64,000 bases of DNA, from NCBI GenBank assembly GCA_024682075.1, contig JAIKZQ010000033.1, positions 42,117-106,116 on the forward strand. The letters run 5' to 3'. A program made the translations under genes and the position numbers. Positions 33,460-41,749 of this stretch are shown piece by piece (within the stretch, counting starts at the first letter, position 1; each line of letters opens with the position of its first letter). This DNA is from Lachnospiraceae bacterium (lineage in GTDB: Bacteria; Bacillota; Clostridia; Lachnospirales; Lachnospiraceae). The notes below the pieces were generated by a model that did no database searches, had not been told where the DNA came from, and worked only from the letters and a program-made list of their open reading frames with translations.

Positions 33460-33828
33460 TCAGATCTCAAGATTCTGGATCATCACGGGAATCTTGTTCT
33501 TCTGAGCTTCGTATACCAGGTCGCACTGGTCCCCGTAATAGGCATTGCAGCCGTTCAGGACTTCTTTTGCCTCGGCAATCGATGCAGTCTCATCAAGTTT
33601 GCCCCAGCCGGAGGACTTAAACTCATCAACTATAGCCTTATATTCCGTCATGGCAGGGCACTTATTGATCTGCATGAATTCCTCGGTGCGGGAATAGGGA
33701 TGCCAAACAAGCTCCACATCGCCTGAAGCAGCCTTGAAAGTCTCCAGGTTTCTCTTAAGCTTGGAGATAGCGGCATCGGGCTTGGAGAGAAAAGGGAGAA
33801 GGTCTGTAAAATAAAAGATTTTTTTCAT
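33460..33828 (-). CDS. Small protein resembling the end of a polysaccharide polymer transferase
   Basis: A 122-residue protein beginning MKKIFYFTDLLPFLSKPDAA. The parts VELVWHPYSRTEEF, SGWGKLDETASIAEA and AYYGDQCDLVYEAQKN recall the C-terminal donor-binding region of large CDP-glycerol-transferase-like or related proteins in Clostridial glycan loci, where a YGD-S/D-L-V-Y motif precedes a final KPVMIQN-like strand (here KIPVMIQN). Alone it is too short for a full enzyme, so it may be a remnant or a stand-alone domain. GAGGA precedes the ATG. Confidence 0.45.
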   Translation of the reverse strand: MKKIFYFTDLLPFLSKPDAAISKLKRNLETFKAASGDVELVWHPYSRTEEFMQINKCPAMTEYKAIVDEFKSSGWGKLDETASIAEAKEVLNGCNAYYGDQCDLVYEAQKNKIPVMIQNLEI

Positions 33829-33847
33829 GTAAGTATCCTCGTTCGTA

Positions 33848-34057
33848 TCAGTTAACTGATTTGTTTTTTTCTAAAAGTGATTTGAGAAAGGCAATTTCAC
33901 GATCTCTTTTGTCTATAGCCTCTTGAAACTCGTTTTTAGCGGTATTGTAGCCTTCAGCACGACCTTCTTCACGACCTTCTTCGCGGCCAACTCTTAATCC
34001 TTCAATTCTGCCTTCTATCCTTGCATCTTCTTCTATCTGGTCAAAAGCCAAACACAT
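33848..34057 (-). pseudogene. C-terminal fragment of an Rpn-type nuclease, copy 2
   Basis: A 69-residue frame: MCLAFDQIEEDARIEGRIEG, expanded GREEG/GRAEG repeats, and REIAFLKSLLEKN. It matches copy 1 (32949-33350) down to the DNA just before the ATG (about 20 bases identical), then the match stops. The AAAGGGGGAG upstream acts by chance as a ribosome-binding site. Only the coiled C-terminal tail of the nuclease is left. Copies 1 and 2 flank the 122-residue gene, so a duplication or element exchange took place here. Confidence 0.55.
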
Positions 34058-34086
34058 ATTGTACTCCCCCTTTCGAAGTCAATGCT

Positions 34087-34095
34087 ATTATATCA
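34087..34095 (-). promoter_or_regulatory. Possible extended -10 downstream of dnaE
   Basis: Minus strand TGATATAAT in the 70-bp gap after dnaE, about 30 bases before the second Rpn fragment. No good -35 is seen. Confidence 0.3.
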
Positions 34096-34127
34096 TCATT
34101 TTCGTCAGTCGTCGGAAAAACATAAAA

Positions 34128-37100
34128 TCACTTCACCGCCACATTGGCACTTCCGAACATGATGCTCAGGCTTTTGATGAGGTCATCGGTGATCGATGTC
34201 TTCACATCCAGTGTTTTAAGCTGCTTGGTCTCCTTTATGAACACCACACAGGGTTCGTCACCCGGATATGCGGACAGGGTCTCTGTCAAAAGAGGGAGAT
34301 CGGAATCATAAGCACTTCTTTTCTCAAAGCGGACGAACAGGCCGTGAGAAGGTATCGAAGATGAGGTTGCAGATGTTTTATTCTTTCCGAAGGCGTTATC
34401 CGCGACTTTCTGGGTATCCATGAGTCTTGATGAATCCTGTTTTTTCTCCACTGCCGAACCGCCTTGTCCACCTGCTTTTCCGGGAGCATCAGTTGCAATG
34501 TGGCTGGAAGCTGCTGTGGGTTTGGAAGTTGCAGGTTGAGAAGCAGCCGTATTCCTGACATCTCCGGCATCTGAATACCCCTTTCCGCCACCGGACCGCC
34601 ACCTGGTAAAACCCTTAAATCCCGGGGCCGATGCTTCTTCAAACGTGACCATCTCGGATGCGATGATCTTCGATCCTCTGTCGTCGGTATCGTCATACCT
34701 TCCGCGGACAAAGAGCTTCTCGTCATTTCGGATCATGGCTCTGAACTTTTCGAATGTCTTGGGAAAAGCAACTGCGCTCATGTCACCGGACAGATCCTCC
34801 AGAGAGAATGTCGCCATCATGTCTCCGTTTCTGGTAGAGCGCATGTTCACATCCTTGACTATGCCGCAGACCGTGATGAAGGTACCATTCCGCAGTTTCT
34901 TTTCCGTCGCGCCGGAATCCGCCGTATCACCGCCATTCATCCCGGCATCAGCGCTTTCATCATCTCCGGCACCCTCCGCAAAGGCCGTGGAATCCGCAGT
35001 AATGAACTTTCGGATCAGAGGCACATATTCGTCAAGCGGATGGCCGCTCACGTATATCCCAAGCACTTCTTTTTCGAGAAGAAGCTTGGTCTCGTTATCA
35101 TAATCCGGCATATCCGGAAGGTCACCCATGAGTGAAGCAACGGGATCCTTTGAACCGGCCGCCGAAGTTCCACCCGCACCGTCCATGTCGAACAGCGACA
35201 TCTGTCCTTCGATCTGTCCTCTCTTGGAATTCACGAAAGAATCCATGAGACTTTCATATGTCTCAAGGCATTGCTTTCTGTTAGGGGCTATGGAAGACAA
35301 GGCGCCTGCTTTGATGAGTCCGTCAACAGTACGCTTTCCAACTGCACTTCCCGACACTCGTCTGAGGAAATCCGTATAGTCGGTAAAATCGCCTTCACGC
35401 TCACGCATCTCTTCAATCGCGGCAACGACCGGATATCCCACGCCTTTTATCGCGGTCAGGGGGAATCTTATCCCGTTTCCTTCAGGCTCGAAAAAGAGGC
35501 CGCTCTTATTCACATCGGGAGGAAAGATCCTGATACCGAGCTGCTTGGCTGCGATCATGTAGCCCGAGAGTTTGCCTGCGTTGCCTATTTCGGAGGACAT
35601 GAGTGAGGACATGAACTCCAGCGGATAGTATGTCTTGAGATAGGCAGTTTCATATGCAAGATATGCATAGCACACAGCATGGGCTTTATTGAATCCGTAT
35701 TGTGCAAATTCCCTGAGACGGTTATAGATTTCCTCCGCAACCGCTTTGGAGATCCCGTTTGCGACGCATCCGGGAACAGGTGCGGGAAGTTCATCTTCGG
35801 GAGTCCCTTCCTTACGTGCCTTTTCTATCTCGGCGGCATTTCCGTTTATGAAAATGTCGCGCTCATATTCCATTATGGAGCCCTTCTTTTTACTCATCGC
35901 GGCACGTACGATGTCGCTTCTGCCCATGGAATATCCGGCAAGGCTTCTTACGATCTGCATTACCTGTTCCTGATAGACAATGCATCCGTTAGTCGGCGCA
36001 AGGATGGGCTCAAGTTCCGGACACAGGAATCTGACGGTACTTCTGTCCTCCTTGCCCCTTATGTAATCTTCTATTGAATTCATGGGACCGGGCCTGAAAA
36101 GAGCAATCCCGGCTATGACATCATCCAGTGACTCAGGCTTCAGAGCCTTCATGAACTGTCTCATGCCTCTTGACTCAAGCTGGAATATTCCGTCGGTGTT
36201 ACCATCCCAGAGAGACTTGAAGACCCTGATGTCATCAAAAGAGATCTTGTGAAAATCTATTTCCGTGCCGGTTCTTTCCCTGACCGCATTAACGGTATCC
36301 TCGATGACAGTCAGGTTGCGCAGGCCGAGGAAATCCATCTTCAGGAGTCCGAGCTTTTCAAGCGGCTCCTTTGTGTACTGTGACTGGATATTGTCCTCGG
36401 TTCCGAGTGACAAAGGTACATAGTTATCCGCCTCGTCATGGCATATGACCACCGCTGCGGCATGTGTTGAGGAATGTCTCGGAAGGCCCTCGAGCTTTCT
36501 GGACATGTCAATGACTTTTCTGACATCTGCGTCAGATTCATATTTTGCCTTAAGTTCGGGAACTTCCTCAAGAGCTTCATCAAGCGTTATGTGCAGCTCT
36601 CTCGGAATGAGATTGGACAGTTCCGATCCGAAGGCATACGGAAGGTCCATAACCCTTGCCACGTCCCTTACTACTCCCCTTGCGGCAAGTGTTCCGAACG
36701 TAACTATCTGAACAACGTTTTTCTCACCGTATTTGTGCGAGACGTATTCAAACATCTGCTGTCTTTTCTCAGGTGCGAAATCAACATCGATATCGGGCAT
36801 GGACACTCGCTCGGGATTAAGGAATCTCTCAAAGACAAGATCGTATCTTATCGGATCTATCTCGGTAATCCCAAGACTGTATGACACAAGGCTTCCGGCC
36901 GCGCTTCCCCTTCCGGGTCCGACACTGATGTCATGTTCCCTGGCGTAGTTGATGAAATCCCAGACAATGAGGAAATAATCTATGTAGCCCATGTCCCTGA
37001 TGACGCCAAGCTCATAGTCAAGTCTTTCCTGCAGTGTGCGTCCGTAGGAATCTCTTATCACACCATCTGCATCGAGGTATCTCTTCTTAAGTCCCTCTTC

Positions 37101-38000
37101 ACACAGGTATCTTAAATAGGATTCATTATCATATCCTTCAGGGACCTTGTAATCGGGAAGCCTGGTCACGCCGAATTCTATTGTGACATTGCATCTGTCA
37201 GCGATCTTCTGAGTATTATCAAGTGCCTGGGGCGCATACTTAAAAAGCGCTCTCATTTCATCTTCCGAGCGCACATAGAATTCGCCGGGCTTGTAGCGCA
37301 TGCGGTCCTCATCCTGAAGTCTGCTTCCTGTCTGAAGGCACAGAAGGACATCATGTGCATCCGTATCCGATGCATATGTATAGTGGCAGTCGTTGGTACA
37401 TATGAGGGGAATGTTTAATGATCTTGAAAGAGTCAGTAGTTCGGTGTTGACGAGTGTCTGCTCGGGTATGCCGTGATCCTGCAGTTCAAGAAAGAAATTG
37501 CCGTCACCGAATATCTCCCTGTATTCGAGTGCAGCCTCACGTGCCTTATCCTTCATTCCGGATACGATAAGAGAAGCAACTTCTCCGTTCAGGCACGCGC
37601 TTGATGCTATGAGGCCTTCATGGAACTGTCTTAAGAGTTCCTTATCAACTCTGGGTTTGTAATAGAATCCTTCCGTAAATCCGCGGCTGACCAGTCTTAA
37701 GAGATTCTGATATCCGGTATTGTTCTCGGCAAGAAGTATCAGGTGATAATATTTGTCATCCCGGGCAGTCTTGTCAAATCTCGAGCCGGGCGCGACATAC
37801 ACCTCGCATCCGATGATGGGCTTGATGCCCTGATTCCTGCACTCATCATAAAAATCGATCACGCCGTACATGACGCCGTGATCCGTTATCGCAGCCGCAT
37901 TCATCCCCAGTTCTTTAACCCGTGCCACATAATCCCTGATGCGGTTGGAGCCGTCAAGGAGTGAATACTGAGTATGAGTATGCAGATGAACAAAGCTCAT
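34128..38000 (-). CDS. dnaE: DNA polymerase III alpha subunit (DnaE type)
   Basis: A 1290-residue replicative polymerase. The PHP domain is at residues 1-210 (HLHTHTQYSLLDGSN, ITDHGVMYG). The C-family core follows with GPGRGSAAGSLVSY (361-374) and the catalytic PDIDVDF (402-408), then the finger and helix-hairpin-helix regions. An OB fold covers about 1041-1125 (GIVKDVNMRSTRNG). It is longer than the usual roughly 1150-residue DnaE because of a Ser/Thr/Ala/Gly-rich linker at about 1130-1215 before the last 75 residues. No 3'-5' exonuclease domain is present, so it is not PolC. No strong ribosome-binding site precedes the ATG, which lies six bases past the upstream membrane-protein gene. Confidence 0.95.
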   Translation of the reverse strand: MSFVHLHTHTQYSLLDGSNRIRDYVARVKELGMNAAAITDHGVMYGVIDFYDECRNQGIKPIIGCEVYVAPGSRFDKTARDDKYYHLILLAENNTGYQNLLRLVSRGFTEGFYYKPRVDKELLRQFHEGLIASSACLNGEVASLIVSGMKDKAREAALEYREIFGDGNFFLELQDHGIPEQTLVNTELLTLSRSLNIPLICTNDCHYTYASDTDAHDVLLCLQTGSRLQDEDRMRYKPGEFYVRSEDEMRALFKYAPQALDNTQKIADRCNVTIEFGVTRLPDYKVPEGYDNESYLRYLCEEGLKKRYLDADGVIRDSYGRTLQERLDYELGVIRDMGYIDYFLIVWDFINYAREHDISVGPGRGSAAGSLVSYSLGITEIDPIRYDLVFERFLNPERVSMPDIDVDFAPEKRQQMFEYVSHKYGEKNVVQIVTFGTLAARGVVRDVARVMDLPYAFGSELSNLIPRELHITLDEALEEVPELKAKYESDADVRKVIDMSRKLEGLPRHSSTHAAAVVICHDEADNYVPLSLGTEDNIQSQYTKEPLEKLGLLKMDFLGLRNLTVIEDTVNAVRERTGTEIDFHKISFDDIRVFKSLWDGNTDGIFQLESRGMRQFMKALKPESLDDVIAGIALFRPGPMNSIEDYIRGKEDRSTVRFLCPELEPILAPTNGCIVYQEQVMQIVRSLAGYSMGRSDIVRAAMSKKKGSIMEYERDIFINGNAAEIEKARKEGTPEDELPAPVPGCVANGISKAVAEEIYNRLREFAQYGFNKAHAVCYAYLAYETAYLKTYYPLEFMSSLMSSEIGNAGKLSGYMIAAKQLGIRIFPPDVNKSGLFFEPEGNGIRFPLTAIKGVGYPVVAAIEEMREREGDFTDYTDFLRRVSGSAVGKRTVDGLIKAGALSSIAPNRKQCLETYESLMDSFVNSKRGQIEGQMSLFDMDGAGGTSAAGSKDPVASLMGDLPDMPDYDNETKLLLEKEVLGIYVSGHPLDEYVPLIRKFITADSTAFAEGAGDDESADAGMNGGDTADSGATEKKLRNGTFITVCGIVKDVNMRSTRNGDMMATFSLEDLSGDMSAVAFPKTFEKFRAMIRNDEKLFVRGRYDDTDDRGSKIIASEMVTFEEASAPGFKGFTRWRSGGGKGYSDAGDVRNTAASQPATSKPTAASSHIATDAPGKAGGQGGSAVEKKQDSSRLMDTQKVADNAFGKNKTSATSSSIPSHGLFVRFEKRSAYDSDLPLLTETLSAYPGDEPCVVFIKETKQLKTLDVKTSITDDLIKSLSIMFGSANVAVK

Positions 38001-38006
38001 ATATTA

Positions 38007-39704
38007 TCAATACCTTGCATATACGCACAGCCTGTCATCACGGCCGATGCATCTGTATCCTGCTTCCATGCACATATTCTCGATATCTCCGCCGGACGGA
38101 GCCGAGATATATCTGCACCTGATGTCATCAAAGTTTTCATCGGTATATTCCCAGCAGCAGCTTATGCCTGTTCCGGAGGGAAGTGCATAGAGCATCTGCC
38201 AGTCGGTCACAACGCTCGCACCGTCCACATTATCAGCGAATTCCCAGATGATCGCATTTTCATAGGACGGAACGTTTGCAAGATCAAGCTCGATCCCTTC
38301 CGAAAACGCCTGCTGCCAGTAATCGTATCTGGCCTCCGACTCCGGCGTCTGTCTCGGGATCCCGAAATCATAGAAATTTCCAACGGCATGGAACGCGCCG
38401 AAATATATAAGGCACACGCTCATCAGTGTGCAGCAGACGGCACTGTTTATCCACAGCTTTTCTTCCGTAAAGATCATGAGCACTATTCCGACCATTATGA
38501 AAGTCAGAAGATGCTTGCTTCCCTCGGTAAGTTTATACATGAGGAGTATCGCCATGAGGAAAGCAAAGTCCGCAAAGAGCATGTACAGCCTGCAGTAAAA
38601 GGAACCCTTCAGCGCATGGTCGTCAGATTTCTTTGCCGTCCTCTTTTCCATTATCAGCTGAACGCCCTGGACGATCATCATCACGACATAGATGTCGAAG
38701 AAAATCCCGGAAGCCCTGTCGATATAGAATGCATCCTTCATGAACTGCACAAAATCCCTGCCCTTGTAATAGAGGGTTCCGAAAAGATTATGCACGCCGG
38801 CACCGAATCCGTCCGTGAAGAATGTCGTGATGAAATCGGTGTAAAAGAAAGGCATCAGATATTCTGCCGACAGGTAATGATTGAGAAGGTAATAGACAAA
38901 TGCGGTAAAGCCCATGATGACAAACGAGATACCGCAGACGATGAGTTTTTTCTTTGCACCCTTTGCTTCGAAGAACAAAACCAGCAGAGGAAAAACAAGA
39001 AACAGTATGAGGTACGGGCGCATGAATGTCATGATCACGCCGAGAAAGACAGCTGAGGCAATATAGCCAAACCCTTTTTTGCACTTTGCGGATCCTTTGC
39101 ACTTCGCGGATCCTTCTGTTAAACTGCCTGTCGCGTCAGATCCCGCCTTTGTTCTGGGTTCCGCACCCATCTCTCTTACCCTGAAATATCCCAGCATGCA
39201 TCCCCAGAATACGAGGAGGTGTGCAAAGCAGATGACCTCGGGCATGCATGACCATATATATCTGAGATTCAGGAAAAATGCGAAGAACCAGACCGATATC
39301 ATTACAGTCTGCTTCACGGAAGGTCCGGTCAGCACTCCGAACAAAGTCATGGCCAGCATATAGATGATGATGTTATATACAAAGACCGAATTAAGAGTCC
39401 AGCCAAAGAGCTTTCCAAGCAGGACCCACGGCCATACCAGAACCGGACTCCATGCAGCAAAGCTCAGGGAGAGCGCATGGCTTTCGTTAAATCCGTAATA
39501 TCCTCTGGGATATCCGTAATCGATTATTGCCTCAACCTGCTTGAAATAAAAGAGTTCATCATTCCACTCACTGGTAAGAAGCGATGCCGGTGCCTTGCCG
39601 ATCACCATGCCAACGATCGCATAGACAAGAGGAAGGAGTCCCAGCACTGCAATGCATATGACATTCCGGTATTTCTTTATATCGTTTATCCTAAGGGTCT
39701 TCAT
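38007..39704 (-). CDS. Polytopic membrane protein, glycosyltransferase-C-like layout
   Basis: A 565-residue protein with about ten hydrophobic segments starting at VICIAVLGLLPLVYAIVGMV. A first extracellular loop with acidic residues follows (SEWNDELFYFKQVEAI), and the protein ends in a soluble C-terminal part of about 130 residues. This layout resembles GT-C-type lipid-linked glycosyltransferases, often next to a GtrB-like enzyme, as here. Substrate unknown. A cytoplasmic loop holds a short duplicated motif (SAKCKGSAKC) encoded by a DNA direct repeat. Its ATG overlaps the stop of the upstream GT2 gene (ATGA). Confidence 0.65.
   Translation of the reverse strand: MKTLRINDIKKYRNVICIAVLGLLPLVYAIVGMVIGKAPASLLTSEWNDELFYFKQVEAIIDYGYPRGYYGFNESHALSLSFAAWSPVLVWPWVLLGKLFGWTLNSVFVYNIIIYMLAMTLFGVLTGPSVKQTVMISVWFFAFFLNLRYIWSCMPEVICFAHLLVFWGCMLGYFRVREMGAEPRTKAGSDATGSLTEGSAKCKGSAKCKKGFGYIASAVFLGVIMTFMRPYLILFLVFPLLVLFFEAKGAKKKLIVCGISFVIMGFTAFVYYLLNHYLSAEYLMPFFYTDFITTFFTDGFGAGVHNLFGTLYYKGRDFVQFMKDAFYIDRASGIFFDIYVVMMIVQGVQLIMEKRTAKKSDDHALKGSFYCRLYMLFADFAFLMAILLMYKLTEGSKHLLTFIMVGIVLMIFTEEKLWINSAVCCTLMSVCLIYFGAFHAVGNFYDFGIPRQTPESEARYDYWQQAFSEGIELDLANVPSYENAIIWEFADNVDGASVVTDWQMLYALPSGTGISCCWEYTDENFDDIRCRYISAPSGGDIENMCMEAGYRCIGRDDRLCVYARY
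39079..39113. repeat. 17-bp direct repeat inside the membrane-protein gene
   Basis: Two 17-base units (39079-39095, 39097-39113), differing at one base, with period 18, so the frame is kept. They encode the tandem SAKCKG/SAKCKK in a cytoplasmic loop. Confidence 0.8.
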
Positions 39705-40642
39705 TTATCTATATTCCAGCTGTCGCGGATCACGTACTGAGGCGAGTTGTTCATGCTGATATACATTCTTCCGATGTATTCTCCGATCAGTCCCAGCGTA
39801 AGAAGGATCATTCCGCCGAAAAACACGATCGCGCTCATCATTGCCGCAAACCCTATCACCACCTGATCTACAGGCATTATCAGTCTCCTTACGATGACGA
39901 AAACACCATACAGGAAGCCTATTGCGGCAGAAAAGGCGCCTATGAAAGTCGCGATCCTGAGAGGCTTTACGGAAAAAGCGGTAAAACCGTTGAACCAGAG
40001 TCCGAGGAGTTTGATGAGATTGTATCCGCTGCTCCCCTCCATTCTCGCTCTGTGATCAATGTTAACGTTGGCGATCTTCCCCGTTGAACGGAGCACCAGT
40101 CCGATGACGTAAGGATACGAGTTCTCGTATCTGATCATCTCGTCAACGACAAAACGCCTGACGGCAAAATAACTCGACACATATAATTCCTTGGGCTTAT
40201 TCAGCATCACACGGAGCATGCATTCATTGACCTTGCTTCCGAAATTCCTGAAGCCCGAGTGCTTCTTATGGTCATACTTGGCATAAACTACGTCTACGCC
40301 CTCATCAAGCTTGTCAAGCAGCCTCTCAACCTGATCAGCGGGAGTCTGTCCGTCATCGTCGAGTGCAACGCAGATGTCCCCGTCCGAATATCTGAAGCCG
40401 GCCATAAGTGCGGCATGCTGTCCGAAATTCTTCGCAAAAGAGATCCCGCTGATGCGCTCATTCTTTTCACACAGCCCCTTTATCACATCGGCGGTTCCGT
40501 CCGGCGAAGCATCATTGACCAGGATGATGTCATAATCATATCTGGAGCTGAGCTTCTCCATCGTGGTACACACCTCGTCTATCACGACGGGCAGCGTCTT
40601 TTCGGAGCGGTAGCAGGGAATTATAAAACTGATCTTTTCCAT
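39701..40642 (-). CDS. GtrB/Dpm1-like GT2 with two C-terminal membrane helices
   Basis: A 313-residue protein: ISFIIPCYRSEKTLPVVIDE, LVNDASPDGT, and CVALDDDGQTPADQ as the metal site. Two transmembrane helices follow at about 235-260 and 270-295. This layout belongs to polyprenyl-phosphate glycosyltransferases, which load a sugar on undecaprenyl phosphate on the inner face of the membrane. The downstream, overlapping GT-C-like gene would then use the lipid-linked sugar outside. The ribosome-binding site is weak (AAAGG). Confidence 0.85.
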   Translation of the reverse strand: MEKISFIIPCYRSEKTLPVVIDEVCTTMEKLSSRYDYDIILVNDASPDGTADVIKGLCEKNERISGISFAKNFGQHAALMAGFRYSDGDICVALDDDGQTPADQVERLLDKLDEGVDVVYAKYDHKKHSGFRNFGSKVNECMLRVMLNKPKELYVSSYFAVRRFVVDEMIRYENSYPYVIGLVLRSTGKIANVNIDHRARMEGSSGYNLIKLLGLWFNGFTAFSVKPLRIATFIGAFSAAIGFLYGVFVIVRRLIMPVDQVVIGFAAMMSAIVFFGGMILLTLGLIGEYIGRMYISMNNSPQYVIRDSWNIDK

Positions 40643-40730
40643 TGTCGGTAACCTTTTCCTGTCAGTTCAGAATAAAAAGCAGTGCATTATATGCCGGAAT
40701 CTTCGGAGGTCCTGTAAACAGGTTCGATCG

Positions 40731-41681
40731 TCAGGCCATGTCCTTGCGGCGTGCACTCATGTATCTGTCGTGTATCCTCATGAGCCTGTATTCGAAATCC
40801 TTGCGGTCCTTCGAATCTACGACCTTTAGGATCATTCCCGTAAAAAGAGAAAGCAGTCCTGCCATGAACACGAAGCCGCAGGTGATGAGAGTCGGGAATC
40901 GCGGCACTTCTCCGGTCACTGCAAACTCTCCCACGATCGGCACCATGAAGCCGAGAGAAACCAGCATCAGAACCGTCGCGATCAGCCCGAAGAATTCCAT
41001 GGGCTTATAGTTTTTGTAAAGGGAGAACATCTTGCGGATGACCTTCATGCCGTCAGGCAGGGTGTTGAGCTTGCTTTCGCTCCCCTTGGGCCTGTCACGG
41101 TACTCGACGACGACATTATCAACCTGCAGGTTGTAATTGACCGCATGGATGGTCATCTCGGTCTCTATTTCGAATCCCTTGGAAAAAACAGGGAATGTCT
41201 TGACGAAGTCATAGCTCATTGCACGGTATCCGGTCATGATGTCACGAATGTCTGCCCTGAAAAGTGAATTGATGCCCCATCTCATGAGAGAATTGCCGAA
41301 ATTGTGGAACGGTCTCTTGTTTTCAGTAAAATACGTGGATGAAAGCCTGTCTCCCACCACCATGTCGGAATTCCTCTCAAGCACGAGCCTGACCATCTCC
41401 GGAGCGCTCTCCAAAGGATATGTGTCATCGCCGTCTATCATGAGGTAGCACTGTGCCTCGATCTCCCTGAACATGCGCCTGATGACGTTTCCCTTGCCCT
41501 GCTTGTATTCATTCCTGACGATGGCACCGCACTCTTCCGCAATTTTGGCAGTATCGTCCTTGGAATTGTTGTTATATACATATATGGCAGCCTCCGGGAG
41601 GTATTTCTTCACATCCCCGATGACCTTGGCAATTGTCTGTGCCTCGTTATAACACGGTATGAGTACGGCAATCTTGTCCAT
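40731..41681 (-). CDS. GT2 (dolichol-phosphate-mannose-synthase-like) with C-terminal membrane helices
   Basis: A 316-residue protein: IAVLIPCYNEAQTIAKVIGD, YVYNNNSKDDT, YLMIDGDDTYPL for the DxD site, and GYRAMSYDFVKTFPV, typical of DPM-like enzymes. Two C-terminal hydrophobic segments follow (FGLIATVLMLVSLGFMVPIV; LITCGFVFMAGLLSLFTGM). It likely makes a lipid-linked sugar. Start at 41681 is chosen because GGAG lies six bases upstream. A possible extended -10 promoter is in the 68-bp gap it shares with the divergent SGNH gene. Confidence 0.85.
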   Translation of the reverse strand: MDKIAVLIPCYNEAQTIAKVIGDVKKYLPEAAIYVYNNNSKDDTAKIAEECGAIVRNEYKQGKGNVIRRMFREIEAQCYLMIDGDDTYPLESAPEMVRLVLERNSDMVVGDRLSSTYFTENKRPFHNFGNSLMRWGINSLFRADIRDIMTGYRAMSYDFVKTFPVFSKGFEIETEMTIHAVNYNLQVDNVVVEYRDRPKGSESKLNTLPDGMKVIRKMFSLYKNYKPMEFFGLIATVLMLVSLGFMVPIVGEFAVTGEVPRFPTLITCGFVFMAGLLSLFTGMILKVVDSKDRKDFEYRLMRIHDRYMSARRKDMA

Positions 41682-41731
41682 TTTTTCTCCAAAAGTTAAA
41701 AACATAATATATTTATGTGCATACATAGTGT

Positions 41732-41740
41732 ATTATATCA
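41732..41740 (-). promoter_or_regulatory. Possible extended -10 in a divergent gap
   Basis: Minus strand TGATATAAT, about 50 bases before the GT2 start. The 68-bp gap (41682-41749) must also drive the plus-strand SGNH gene, for which no clear boxes were found. Confidence 0.4.
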
Positions 41741-41749
41741 TATCAGAGT

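Noticed and set aside
33120..34080. Two identical segments as an attachment-site direct repeat of an integrated element
   Set aside because: The match is the coding tail of a duplicated Rpn-type gene rather than a short site; no integrase or tRNA is nearby.
37974..39056. A 360-codon open frame on the plus strand
   Set aside because: It lies antisense to the membrane-protein gene and the start of dnaE, has His/Arg/Cys-rich low-quality composition, no ribosome-binding site, and matches no family. It is a shadow of the coding strand.
39079..39113. CRISPR-like or satellite repeat
   Set aside because: Only two 17-bp units, in frame inside a coding region; a local slippage duplication explains it.
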